In this document: positions 1-6,833 of the stretch, in pieces
Numbering within the stretch: position 1 is the stretch's first letter
Layout of the letters: the number at the start of each line of letters is the position of its first letter
Source: Limnohabitans sp.
GTDB lineage: Bacteria > Pseudomonadota > Gammaproteobacteria > Burkholderiales > Burkholderiaceae_C
Direction of reading: 5' to 3'
DNA: 8,563 nucleotides
NCBI GenBank assembly: GCA_015657605.1
Contig: JACDQO010000392.1
Location: 1-8,563 of the forward strand
Made by a program: the position numbers and the translations under genes
Notes under the pieces: generated by a model
What the model saw: the letters and a program-made list of their open reading frames with translations, nothing else
The model's database searches: none
What the model was told of the DNA's origin: nothing

Positions 1-383
<383 letters not shown>

Positions 384-404
384 TCGGCCCTTGGGCAAGA
401 TTGG

Positions 405-429
405 AAAAGGCCACTGCGGTGGCCTTTTT
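405..429 (+). terminator. Intrinsic terminator after ilvC
   Basis: A perfect 10-bp stem, AAAAGGCCAC (405-414) with GTGGCCTTTT (419-428), closes a four-base loop and runs into a T tract at 425-429. It lies between the ilvC stop and pssA and separates the two transcription units. The A-rich 5' arm could also make it work for transcripts coming from the other side. Confidence 0.9.
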
Positions 430-499
430 CTTGGGCGCTCGGTCTGCCTTAAACTTGGCTGACAGGGATGGCGCCAACAAACCGAAACAGGAATGGACG

Positions 500-1321
500 A
501 TGAGTAAAACCAACGCAAACGAAGTCGCAGAAGACTCAGAGGTTCTGGCGCCTGTGCGCAAGCCCTCGAAGGGCATCTACATGCTGCCCAACATGATCAC
601 TTTGGCGGCGCTGTTTGCTGGTTTTTATGCCATCGTCATGGCCATCAATGGCCGCTTTGACCTGGCCACCGTGGGCATCTTCAGCGCCATGGTGCTCGAC
701 AGCCTGGATGGCCGCGTGGCCCGCATGACCAACACCCAAAGTGCGTTTGGCGAGCAAATGGATTCGTTGTCTGACATGGTGTCTTTTGGCGCAGCGCCCG
801 CCTTGATTGCGTATGTCTGGACCTTGAAGGAGCTGGGGCGTTGGGGCTGGATCGCCGCATTTGTTTATTGCGCCTGTGCCGCATTGCGGCTGGCACGTTT
901 TAACGTCAACACGGCTGTGGTGGACAAGCGCTACTTTCAGGGGCTGCCTTCGCCCGCAGCCGCGGCCTTGGTGATGGGGTTTGTGTGGATCATGTTTGAC
1001 AATGCCGTCCCGGCCAAAGCCGTGTCTTGGGGCATGTTTGCCGTGTGCCTGTTTTCAGGCCTGACCATGGTGACCAATGTGCCTTTTTACAGTTTCAAAG
1101 ACATGCACATGAAAAAGAGCGTGCCGTTTGCCACACTGGTTTTGGTGGCCTTGGGCATCGCGGTGGTCAACATCGACCCACCCATTGTGCTGTTCGCCTT
1201 GTTTGTGATTTATGGGTTGAGCGGTTATGTGATCTATGTTTGGCGCAAGGCCGAGGGACAACCCACCAGCATGATCAGCACCTCCACCGATGATCCAGAC
1301 GAGCGTGGCTTGCACCAGTGA
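500..1321 (+). CDS. pssA: CDP-diacylglycerol--serine O-phosphatidyltransferase
   Basis: This is an inner-membrane enzyme that condenses CDP-diacylglycerol with L-serine to phosphatidylserine, the precursor of phosphatidylethanolamine. It has 273 residues. The CDP-alcohol phosphatidyltransferase signature is complete: D67-x2-D70-G71-x2-A74-R75-x8-G84-x3-D88-x3-D92, whose four aspartates bind the catalytic metals. Hydrophobic segments lie at roughly 31-50, 55-66, 97-108, 115-130, 152-170, 176-195, 210-224 and 227-247, as expected for this polytopic family. The short hydrophilic N-terminus (1-25) and charged tail (250-273) are probably cytoplasmic. I chose ATG 500 because AGGA (489-492) lies seven bases ahead. 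An in-frame TTG at 401 would start inside the ilvC terminator and is rejected. It sits between ilvC and leuA, an arrangement I associate with Burkholderiales. The identification is secure; the PssA/PgsA distinction rests on overall resemblance and the DMVSFGAAPA block. Confidence 0.93.
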   Translation: MSKTNANEVAEDSEVLAPVRKPSKGIYMLPNMITLAALFAGFYAIVMAINGRFDLATVGIFSAMVLDSLDGRVARMTNTQSAFGEQMDSLSDMVSFGAAPALIAYVWTLKELGRWGWIAAFVYCACAALRLARFNVNTAVVDKRYFQGLPSPAAAALVMGFVWIMFDNAVPAKAVSWGMFAVCLFSGLTMVTNVPFYSFKDMHMKKSVPFATLVLVALGIAVVNIDPPIVLFALFVIYGLSGYVIYVWRKAEGQPTSMISTSTDDPDERGLHQ

Positions 1322-1354
1322 TGTCCGGTGCATGACAAGGCCTGAATTGAACTG

Positions 1355-1363
1355 TGCTAAAGT
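1355..1363 (+). promoter_or_regulatory. Possible extended -10 of the leu leader promoter
   Basis: The bases TGCTAAAGT read as an extended -10 (TGn followed by a four-of-six -10 hexamer, 1358-1363). Counting seven bases from the hexamer puts the start of transcription at about base 1370, which is the A of the leader-peptide ATG. No -35 with good spacing is visible: ATGACA at 1332-1337 is 20 bases away. This is a weak call, based on position more than on match quality. Confidence 0.35.
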
Positions 1364-1369
1364 GTTTCT

Positions 1370-1423
1370 ATGAAATTTATTTTGTCTGCACTACTGCTAG
1401 CGCCCCATGGGCGGGATGTGTAG
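1370..1423 (+). CDS. leuL: Putative leucine leader peptide (17 aa) upstream of leuA
   Basis: A 17-residue open frame, M-K-F-I-L-S-A-L-L-L-A-P-H-G-R-D-V, ends at TAG 1421-1423. Four of the 17 residues are leucine, three of them consecutive (CTA CTG CTA, 1391-1399); CTA seems uncommon in the flanking genes as I read them. Twenty bases after its stop comes a strong intrinsic terminator, then leuA. This is the architecture of ribosome-mediated attenuation: with little charged tRNA-Leu, the ribosome would stall on the Leu codons and let transcription pass into leuA. A small hairpin, CGCCC (1401-1405) with GGGCG (1409-1413), overlaps codons 11-15 and could be the pause hairpin. No Shine-Dalgarno precedes the ATG, and the best -10 would make the mRNA leaderless. 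The function and the symbol leuL (by analogy with enteric leu leaders) are inference from layout; the peptide could be a chance frame. Confidence 0.6.
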   Translation: MKFILSALLLAPHGRDV

Positions 1424-1442
1424 CGCACGCAAACATTTTCCC

Positions 1443-1484
1443 AAAAGGCCCGTATGCCAACCGCATCGGGCCTTTTGCATTTTT
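1443..1484 (+). terminator. Attenuator terminator ahead of leuA
   Basis: The outer stem AAAAGGCCCG (1443-1452) with CGGGCCTTTT (1467-1476) is continued by an inner ATGC (1454-1457) with GCAT (1463-1466) across one bulged T, giving 14 pairs with a five-base loop. T-rich sequence follows (1473-1476 and 1480-1484). It lies between the leader peptide and leuA, 34 bases before the leuA start, so it must be read through for leuA expression from any upstream promoter. One possible competing pairing is 1407-1412 with 1448-1453 (six pairs, one G-U), which would involve the 5' arm; this is weak and unproven. Confidence 0.8.
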
Positions 1485-1518
1485 GCTTGGACTTGCGGTT
1501 TTTTGACCAGGAGTGAAC

Positions 1519-3057
1519 ATGACTGACAAACTGATTATTTTCGACACCACCTTGCGCGACGGTGAACAGTCGCCCGGTGCTTCCATGACCCGTGACGAGA
1601 AGCTGCGCATTGCCCGCCAGTTGGAGCGTCTGCGCGTGGACGTGATCGAAGCCGGTTTTGCCGCCAGCTCCAATGGGGATTTCGAGGCTGTCAAAAGCAT
1701 CGCCGACGCGATCAAGGACTCCACCATTTGTTCTTTGTCCCGCGCCAATGACCGTGATATCGCACGTGCGGCCGAGGCCCTGAAAGGCGCCAACAGCGGG
1801 CGCATTCACACCTTCATTGCCACCTCGCCCCTGCACATGGAAAAAAAGCTGCGCATGACGCCCGATCAGGTGTTTGAGCAGGCCAAGCAGTCGGTGCGCT
1901 TTGCCCGCAATTTGGTGGGCGATGTGGAATTCAGCCCGGAAGACGGTTACCGCAGCGAGATGGATTTCTTGTGCCGTGTGCTTGAAGCCGTGATCGCCGA
2001 AGGTGCGACCACCATCAACGTTCCCGACACCGTGGGCTATGCCGTGCCCGAACTTTACGGCGAGTTCATCCGCACCTTGCGCGAACGCATCCCCAACTCG
2101 GACAAAGCGATTTGGTCTGTGCATTGCCACAACGACTTAGGGATGGCGGTGGCCAACTCCTTGGCCGGTGTGAAGATCGGCGGGGCGCGCCAGGTCGAGT
2201 GCACCATCAACGGCTTGGGCGAGCGTGCGGGCAATTGTTCGCTCGAAGAAGTGGTCATGGCCGTCAAGACGCGGCGCGACTATTTTGGCCTCGACATCGG
2301 CATTGACACCAGCCACATCGTGGCCGCCAGCCGCATGGTCAGCCAGACCACCGGTTTTGTGGTTCAGCCCAACAAGGCGGTGGTCGGGGCCAACGCCTTT
2401 GCCCACGCCTCCGGTATCCACCAAGACGGCGTGCTCAAGGCGCGGGACACCTACGAGATCATGCGTGCCGAGGATGTGGGCTGGACCACTAACAAAATCG
2501 TGTTGGGCAAGCTCAGCGGTCGCAATGCCTTCAAACAGCGTTTGCAGGACCTGGGCGTCACGCTCGACAGCGAAACCGAAATCAACAATGCCTTCGCCAA
2601 ATTCAAAGAATTGGCCGACCGCAAGAGCGAGATCTTTGACGAAGACATTTTGGCCTTGGTCAGCGACGAGAGCGTGACCGCTGAAAAAGAGCAGTACGGC
2701 TTTGTCTCCATGTCTCAGCGCAGTGAGACCGGCGAGCGGCCCCACGCTTCGGTGGTGTTCACCATTGCGGGCAAAGAGGTGCGCAGCGAATCCGATGGCA
2801 ACGGGCCCGTCGACGCTTCACTCAAAGCGATTGAGTCGCAGATCAAGAGTGGCGCTGAAATGGTGCTTTATTCGGTCAATGCCATCAGCGGTTCGACAGA
2901 AAGCCAAGGGGAAGTGACAGTTCGCCTCCAAAACAGTGGCCGAGTGGTCAATGGTGTGGGGTCCGACCCTGACATTGTGGTGGCCTCTGCCAAAGCCTAT
3001 TTGAGCGCCTTGAATAAACTGCAAAGCAAGGCCGATCGGGTCGCAGCACAAGGTTAA
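1519..3057 (+). CDS. leuA: 2-isopropylmalate synthase
   Basis: LeuA catalyses the first committed step of leucine synthesis, acetyl-CoA plus 2-oxoisovalerate to 2-isopropylmalate, in the cytoplasm. It has 512 residues, normal for the shorter bacterial class. The TIM-barrel catalytic domain spans about 5-275 with the [12 protein letters not shown] motif at 9-20 (D14 a metal ligand), the HCHND motif at 202-206 (H202 and H204 metal ligands) and NGLGERAGN at 231-239 (N239). The subdomain block [12 protein letters not shown] (296-307) follows. The C-terminal dimer domain, about 390-500, is the leucine-binding allosteric region and includes DGNGPVDAS (426-434). ATG 1519 is chosen because AGGAG (1509-1513) lies five bases upstream; an in-frame GTG at 1513 overlaps that site. 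Expression is probably set by the leader and attenuator just upstream, on top of feedback on the enzyme. The gene appears intact. Confidence 0.97.
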   Translation: MTDKLIIFDTTLRDGEQSPGASMTRDEKLRIARQLERLRVDVIEAGFAASSNGDFEAVKSIADAIKDSTICSLSRANDRDIARAAEALKGANSGRIHTFIATSPLHMEKKLRMTPDQVFEQAKQSVRFARNLVGDVEFSPEDGYRSEMDFLCRVLEAVIAEGATTINVPDTVGYAVPELYGEFIRTLRERIPNSDKAIWSVHCHNDLGMAVANSLAGVKIGGARQVECTINGLGERAGNCSLEEVVMAVKTRRDYFGLDIGIDTSHIVAASRMVSQTTGFVVQPNKAVVGANAFAHASGIHQDGVLKARDTYEIMRAEDVGWTTNKIVLGKLSGRNAFKQRLQDLGVTLDSETEINNAFAKFKELADRKSEIFDEDILALVSDESVTAEKEQYGFVSMSQRSETGERPHASVVFTIAGKEVRSESDGNGPVDASLKAIESQIKSGAEMVLYSVNAISGSTESQGEVTVRLQNSGRVVNGVGSDPDIVVASAKAYLSALNKLQSKADRVAAQG

Positions 3058-3060
3058 TTG

Positions 3061-3077
3061 GGTACTTTTAAAGTACC
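3061..3077 (+). repeat. Small perfect inverted repeat after leuA
   Basis: GGTACTTT and AAAGTACC flank a single T, beginning four bases after the leuA stop. As RNA it could form a stem of about six pairs with a short loop, but no T tract follows. It may be a 3'-end stabilising hairpin or a protein-binding site; its role is unknown. Confidence 0.5.
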
Positions 3078-3090
3078 ATTTGGCTTGAAT

Positions 3091-3128
3091 AAAGTCACGC
3101 AAGTTATTGTTCTTGCGTGACTTTTTTA
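3091..3128 (+). terminator. Intrinsic terminator after leuA
   Basis: A perfect 13-bp stem, AAAGTCACGCAAG (3091-3103) with CTTGCGTGACTTT (3112-3124), carries an eight-base loop and a six-T tract at 3122-3127. It ends the leuA transcript. Its 3' arm overlaps a candidate -35 for the next gene. Confidence 0.92.
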
Positions 3129-3140
3129 TTTGTATACACT
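3113..3140 (+). promoter_or_regulatory. Candidate promoter of the PBP7-type gene
   Basis: TTGCGT (3113-3118) and TACACT (3135-3140) are separated by 16 bases and match the sigma-70 -35 and -10 consensus at four of six positions each. Transcription would begin near 3147, ahead of both candidate starts of the next gene. The -35 lies inside the 3' arm of the leuA terminator. This is moderate to weak evidence; a terminator in between makes some independent promoter likely. Confidence 0.4.
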
Positions 3141-3213
3141 AGAGGGCTTGATCAGCACAACGACCACACAGGATGCGCCATTGAACCCCGCTCTCCTTTC
3201 AAATTTTCCAAGA

Positions 3214-4386
3214 ATGTGTCACAAGCCTCAGCTGGGTGCTTTCTTGTTGATGATGGCCTTGTCGTTGGGTTTTACTGCCCTTCCGGCGCATGCCCAATCG
3301 GGCCAAACAGCCTCTAAAACCGCGGACAAATCGGCCAAGAAAAAAGACAAACCAGCTGCGGTGAACAAGGGTCAAACCGGCAAGGCCAAGGACAACCCCA
3401 AACAAAAAGCCGCTGCCAAGAACAAAGCCCCAGCGAACAGCTCGGTGCAAAGAGCCAAAGCGCCAGCAGCCAACAAGTCGGCCAAGAACGCGCCATCCGC
3501 TGTCAAACAAGTGCGCATGCAAAGCAACGCCAACAGCGCACAACAGGCGCGTCCCGTTCGTGCCTCTTTCGGCCAAATGGCGGGCTTGCACGCCACATCG
3601 GATGCACTGGATCTGCATTCGAGCGTTGCATTGGTGGTGGACCAAGACACCCACGAAGTTTTGTACCGCAAAAATGACCATGCTGTTTTGCCCATTGCTT
3701 CTTTGACCAAGCTGATGACGGGTTTGGTCATTGCCGAATCCAATCTCTCCATGGACGAGCCGATCAAGATCACGCAAGACGATGTGGACACTGAAAAAGG
3801 CAGCTCTTCTCGCTTGGCGGTGGGTACGGTGCTCTCGCGCGGCGATTTGATGCACCTGTCCTTGATGTCCAGTGAAAATCGGGCGGCAAATGCCTTGGGG
3901 CGCACCTTCCCGGGTGGTATGGATAACTTTGTGGACCGAATGAATGCGCGTGCCAAGCAACTGGGGATGAAAGACACGCGTTATGTCGAGCCCACCGGCT
4001 TGTCCAGTCGCAACCAATCGAGTGCTGGCGATTTGGCGGTGTTGGTGGCGGTGGCCTACAAAGAGCCCATGTTGCGGGAGTTGTCCACCTCTCACGGCCG
4101 TGAGGTTGAAGTCGGTCGTCGCACTTTGCAGTACAACAACACCAACCGATTGGTCAAAAATCCGGCCTGGGACATCGGCTTGCAAAAGACGGGTTACATC
4201 TCTGAGGCCGGACGGTGTTTGGTGATGCAAACCCAAGTGTCAGGCCGTAAATTGATCATGGTGTTTCTGGACTCGGCCGGCAAACTCAGCCGCTTGGGTG
4301 ACGCCGAGCGTGTTCGCCAATGGTTGGAAAGTAAACCACCTCTGCATTCTGGGCAATCGTTGCCACGCACCTACTTACCGGGCTAA
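3214..4386 (+). CDS. pbpG: D-alanyl-D-alanine endopeptidase (PBP7 type, peptidase family S11)
   Basis: This is a periplasmic serine peptidase that cleaves D-Ala-meso-DAP cross-links in peptidoglycan. It has 390 residues from ATG 3214. A signal peptide (K4, hydrophobic 7-22) ends in AHA|Q, with cleavage expected after A27. Residues 28-115 form a Lys/Ala/Asn-rich low-complexity linker. The transpeptidase-like domain runs from about 130 to 370 with all three active-site motifs: S163-L-T-K166, S220-E-N222 and K325-T-G327. It ends about 65 residues after KTG and lacks the extra C-terminal beta domain of PBP5 (DacA), which favours PbpG. The start is uncertain. TTG 3181 is in frame, with AGGA (3169-3172) eight bases ahead, and would add 11 residues to the signal peptide. 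ATG 3214 has no Shine-Dalgarno but gives a more usual n-region. It is convergent with the iclR-type gene, 38 bases apart. Confidence 0.85.
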   Translation: MCHKPQLGAFLLMMALSLGFTALPAHAQSGQTASKTADKSAKKKDKPAAVNKGQTGKAKDNPKQKAAAKNKAPANSSVQRAKAPAANKSAKNAPSAVKQVRMQSNANSAQQARPVRASFGQMAGLHATSDALDLHSSVALVVDQDTHEVLYRKNDHAVLPIASLTKLMTGLVIAESNLSMDEPIKITQDDVDTEKGSSSRLAVGTVLSRGDLMHLSLMSSENRAANALGRTFPGGMDNFVDRMNARAKQLGMKDTRYVEPTGLSSRNQSSAGDLAVLVAVAYKEPMLRELSTSHGREVEVGRRTLQYNNTNRLVKNPAWDIGLQKTGYISEAGRCLVMQTQVSGRKLIMVFLDSAGKLSRLGDAERVRQWLESKPPLHSGQSLPRTYLPG

Positions 4387-4424
4387 AGTCTGGGGTGCCT
4401 GTCAATCATGGGCGCCAGACAGGG

Positions 4425-5207
4425 TCAGTCGCTGCTAGGGTGGCCCAATGTGTTGGAAATTGTTTTTGCCGTTTCCTGTAATTTGGGCAGCCAACTCTCG
4501 TCCAGCCTGTCGGCAGGAGCAGAGATCGACAATCCGGCCAACAGCTTGCCTTGGTCGTCGTAAATGCCCGCTGCGATGCACCGCACACCCAACTCCAGTT
4601 CCTCGTTGTCTCGTGCAAATCCCGATTGCTTGACGCGAGTCAACTCCCGTTCTAAGACTTGTAACTGCGTGATGCTGTTGCGAGTTTGGCCAGACAGGCC
4701 AGTGCGGGTCGCATAAGAGCGCACGCGCAGAGGGTCATCGGCGGCCAAGAAAAGCTTGCCCACCGAGGTCAGGTGCAAGGGTGCTCTTCCCCCAATGGCG
4801 CGGACCACTTGCATGCCAGAGCGTTCACTGTAGGCGCGTTCGATGTACACGATCTCGTCGCCTTGCCGCATGCTCAAGTTAACGGGCTGTTGGATCAATT
4901 TATGCAACTCACGCATGGGCGTGAGCGCCGCATCTCTGACATTCAGACGGCCTTTGACCAAATTGCCCAATTCCAGCAATCGGATGCCCAAGCGGTAGCT
5001 GCCAGCCTCGGGGCGGTCAACAAAACGGCCAGAAGCCAAGTCGTTCAAAATGCGGTGCGCTGTTGACGGGTGAAGACCCGTCTTTTGGCTGATCTCTTTG
5101 AGTGAGATGGCCTCTTCTCTGGACGCTAAGACGTCAATCAGGGTGAACATCCGTTCAATCACCTGAATGGTGGGTGTGGGCGTGAGCGCAGGGTCTTTTT
5201 TCATCAT
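4425..5207 (-). CDS. IclR-family transcriptional regulator
   Basis: This is a DNA-binding repressor or activator that responds to a small metabolite; the ligand and targets cannot be read from sequence. It has 260 residues, normal for the family. An N-terminal winged helix-turn-helix spans about 13-75, with recognition region SLKEISQKTGLHPSTAHRIL (35-54). The C-terminal effector domain spans about 80-255 and includes the IclR signature stretch GVRCIAAGIYDDQGKLLAGLSISAPADR around 207-234. Tandem ATGs occur at 5207 and 5204; GAAG upstream is three bases from the first and six from the second, so either may be used. A TTG at 5258 would start upstream of the palindrome and is unlikely. It lies downstream of bpt on the same strand, with no clear terminator between, so partial co-transcription is possible. 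The palindrome at 5225-5245 suggests autoregulation. The family is certain, the specific role unknown. Confidence 0.93.
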   Translation of the reverse strand: MMKKDPALTPTPTIQVIERMFTLIDVLASREEAISLKEISQKTGLHPSTAHRILNDLASGRFVDRPEAGSYRLGIRLLELGNLVKGRLNVRDAALTPMRELHKLIQQPVNLSMRQGDEIVYIERAYSERSGMQVVRAIGGRAPLHLTSVGKLFLAADDPLRVRSYATRTGLSGQTRNSITQLQVLERELTRVKQSGFARDNEELELGVRCIAAGIYDDQGKLLAGLSISAPADRLDESWLPKLQETAKTISNTLGHPSSD

Positions 5208-5224
5208 GGACTTCAGATGCTTGA

Positions 5225-5245
5225 TTATTTTACACTGTGAAATAA
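5225..5245. promoter_or_regulatory. Near-perfect 21-bp palindrome, probable regulator operator
   Basis: Arms TTATTTTACA (5225-5234) and TGTGAAATAA (5236-5245) are complementary at nine of ten positions around a central C (5235). The palindrome begins 18 bases upstream of the IclR-type start codon and is AT-rich in a GC-rich setting. On the minus strand a -10-like TAAAAT (5232-5227) falls inside it, so binding would block transcription of the regulator. IclR-family proteins bind short palindromes near their own promoters, so an autoregulatory operator is the natural reading. The binding protein is inferred from proximity only. Confidence 0.6.
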
Positions 5246-5280
5246 CGGGGCTTTGCAAGTGCCGCGGAGACTGAATGGCT

Positions 5281-6018
5281 TCAAGCCATGGGCGTCCATA
5301 TGCCTTTCACCAGAAGCTCGCAGGGTCTGAAACGGGATTTGTAATTCATCTTTTGACTGTCCTCAATCCAATACCCCAGGTACACATAGTCCAAACCCAA
5401 TTGGGCGGCTTGTTGGATCTGCCACAGCACCCCGAAAGTGCCATAGCTGGCTTTGTCATCCGGCTCGTAAAAGGTGTAGACCGCAGACAAGCCGTTGTTC
5501 AGCACATCCACAATGCTGACCATTTTGAGCGCACCCAAGTGACCATCCTCACCGGGCTCCCGAAATTCCACAATGCGTGAATTCACGCGGCTTTGCAGCA
5601 AAAATTGGCTGTATTGGTCAATGCTGTCTTGGTCCATGCCCCCGCCTGGATGACGCGAGTTCTGGTAGCGCAAGTACAGGGCGTAATGCTCTTCGTTGAA
5701 ATGCAGGTCCAAAACCCGAATGCGCAAGTCTTGGTGTGCCATTTGCGCCCGACGTTGACCGCGGTCAGGCACAAACTCTGCCACCGCGACACGCAGGGGC
5801 TGACAGGCCTGGCAGCCATCGCAATAGGGTCGGTAAGTGAACAGCCCACTGCGGCGAAAGCCCTGAGAGACCAAGTCGGAATACACCTCGTTGTGGATCA
5901 GGTGGCTGGGGGTGGCCACTTGAGAGCGAGCGGAACGGTCTGGCAGGTAGCTGCAGGCATAAGGTGCCGTGGCGTAAAACTGCAGCGCCTGCAGCGGTAG
6001 CTCTTTGAGATGGGTCAT
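5281..6018 (-). CDS. bpt: Aspartate/glutamate leucyltransferase (Bpt, Ate1-like)
   Basis: Bpt moves leucine from Leu-tRNA onto proteins that begin with Asp or Glu, making an N-degron recognised by ClpS/ClpAP in the cytoplasm. It has 245 residues, typical for the family. The N-terminal Ate1-type domain has the conserved cysteines C22 (ACSYLPDR), C66, C69 and C72 ([10 protein letters not shown]); in eukaryotic Ate1 comparable cysteines are reported to hold an Fe-S cluster, which I only infer here. The C-terminal GNAT-like domain contains SRHPGGGMD (121-129), the YTFYEPDD stretch (181-188), [11 protein letters not shown] (191-201) and [21 protein letters not shown] (214-234). ATG 6018 is preceded by GAAGGG (6030-6025) at six bases. 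The start overlaps the aat stop as ATGA (6018-6015), implying translational coupling. Family members were once called arginyltransferase; the short bacterial form is a leucyltransferase. Confidence 0.93.
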   Translation of the reverse strand: MTHLKELPLQALQFYATAPYACSYLPDRSARSQVATPSHLIHNEVYSDLVSQGFRRSGLFTYRPYCDGCQACQPLRVAVAEFVPDRGQRRAQMAHQDLRIRVLDLHFNEEHYALYLRYQNSRHPGGGMDQDSIDQYSQFLLQSRVNSRIVEFREPGEDGHLGALKMVSIVDVLNNGLSAVYTFYEPDDKASYGTFGVLWQIQQAAQLGLDYVYLGYWIEDSQKMNYKSRFRPCELLVKGIWTPMA

Positions 6019-6787
6019 TGAAAACCCTTCAAGGATTGCAGCGCAGGCCAATTCAAAGTCTGCGAACCCCACTGGATGGCCTGCCCATCCAGCGCTTGTT
6101 GAACCCCTGAAATAAAGCGGGAACGGGGCATTTCCCGCGCACCCAATGATGCCAAATGGCGGGTGTTTTGTTGGCAGTCGATGGCGTGGACACCTTCTTG
6201 CAAACACACACTCACCAAATTGGCCAAGGCCATTTTGGAGCCGTCGTTGATGGTGGTGAACATGGACTCACCAAACACAGCAAGCCCTAAATTGACAAAA
6301 TAAAGCCCAGCCACCAGTTGGCCTTGGTGCCAGACCTCGCTGCTGTGCGCAAAACCATGTTGGTGCAGTTCTTCATAGGCCTCGACCATTTCGGGGACGA
6401 TCCAAGTGCCCTTTTGGCCTGCGCGGGCAGAGGCGGCGCACTTTTGGATCACTTGCGAAAAATCGCGGTCGAAGCACAGTTCGAATCCTGGAGTCAGCGT
6501 CCAGCGATGCAAAGATTTGCGCAAGGACCGGTGCAGTCGAAATTCACGGGTGATCAACACCATGCGGGGGTCCGGGCTCCACCACAGCACGGGTTGACCT
6601 TCACTGAACCAAGGAAAAATACCTTGGCTGTAAGCCTCGATCAGCCGCGCCGCAGACAAGTCACCGCTGGCTGCCAGCAGGCCCGGCGCCGCGCAGTGGG
6701 CCCCCAGGCGGTGTCTGCGCCAGGCAATGCATCGCCCTCGGCAATCCAGGGCAGTTCCGGCGCATCGGCTTGGGCAATAGGGCTCAT
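6015..6787 (-). pseudogene. aat: Leucyl/phenylalanyl-tRNA--protein transferase, frameshifted near the 5' end
   Basis: Aat transfers Leu or Phe from tRNA to proteins starting with Arg or Lys, feeding ClpS/ClpAP. Most of the protein is intact in one frame from about 6689 to the stop at 6015: GLLAASGDLS, GIFPWFSEGQPVLWWSPDPRMVL, EEGTWI-like KGTWIVPEMVEAYEELH, FGESMF, and [20 protein letters not shown]. Upstream of about 6690 that frame gives only Cys/Arg-rich nonsense with no ATG. A different frame from ATG 6787 reads MSPIAQADAPELPWIAEGDALPGADTAWGPTAR, a typical Aat N-terminus (ELPWI...G...P), then hits a stop at 6643-6641 after 48 codons. Adding one base between 6686 and 6705, for example in the G-rich (minus-strand) stretch, joins both parts into 257 residues. 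This is either a true disabling deletion or a sequence error; the GGGGG run (6701-6705) makes an error plausible. Only GAAG, one base away, precedes the ATG. Confidence 0.85.
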
Positions 6788-6793
6788 TCTTCA

Positions 6794-6799
6794 ATTACA
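6794..6799 (-). promoter_or_regulatory. Possible -10 box of aat
   Basis: On the minus strand TGTAAT (6799-6794) matches the -10 consensus at five of six positions. Its position puts the transcription start at about 6787, the A of the aat ATG, so the message could be leaderless, in keeping with the poor Shine-Dalgarno. A weak -35 (CCGACA, 6820-6815) is 15 bases away. Low certainty. Confidence 0.3.
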
Positions 6800-6833
6800 C
6801 AATAAAACCAGATTTGTCGGAGGTGCTGGCCTT

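Noticed and set aside
401..499. In-frame TTG extension of pssA by 33 residues
   Set aside because: It would start inside the ilvC terminator stem and has no ribosome site. ATG 500 has AGGA at seven bases and leads directly into the conserved protein.
1311..1332. Inverted repeat TGCACC/GGTGCA spanning the pssA stop, as a terminator
   Set aside because: Only six pairs with a ten-base loop and no T tract on either strand.
1513..1518. GTG start for leuA, two residues longer
   Set aside because: The GTG overlaps the AGGAG ribosome site; ATG 1519 has the correct five-base spacing.
1357..2130. Minus-strand open frames opposite the leader and leuA
   Set aside because: Compositionally biased translations antisense to clear leuA motifs; no ribosome site or family resemblance.
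3199..4236. Long (345-codon) open frame on the minus strand opposite pbpG
   Set aside because: It is rich in His, Arg and Gly with no recognisable motif, and lies antisense to a gene with all three S11 catalytic motifs. It is a codon-bias shadow.
4388..4420. Inverted repeat GTCTGG/CCAGAC between the convergent pbpG and iclR-type genes, as a bidirectional terminator
   Set aside because: The stem is interrupted and neither side has a T tract. It could still be a weak hairpin, but I cannot support a terminator.
6686..6705. Programmed frameshifting in aat
   Set aside because: No slippery heptamer plus downstream structure is evident and the Aat family is not known for it. A deletion or sequence error is simpler.
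6318..6833. Upstream extension of pgeF making a 438-residue fusion protein
   Set aside because: The extension is the antisense of aat. Normal PgeF length and the GGAGG site support a start at 6834.
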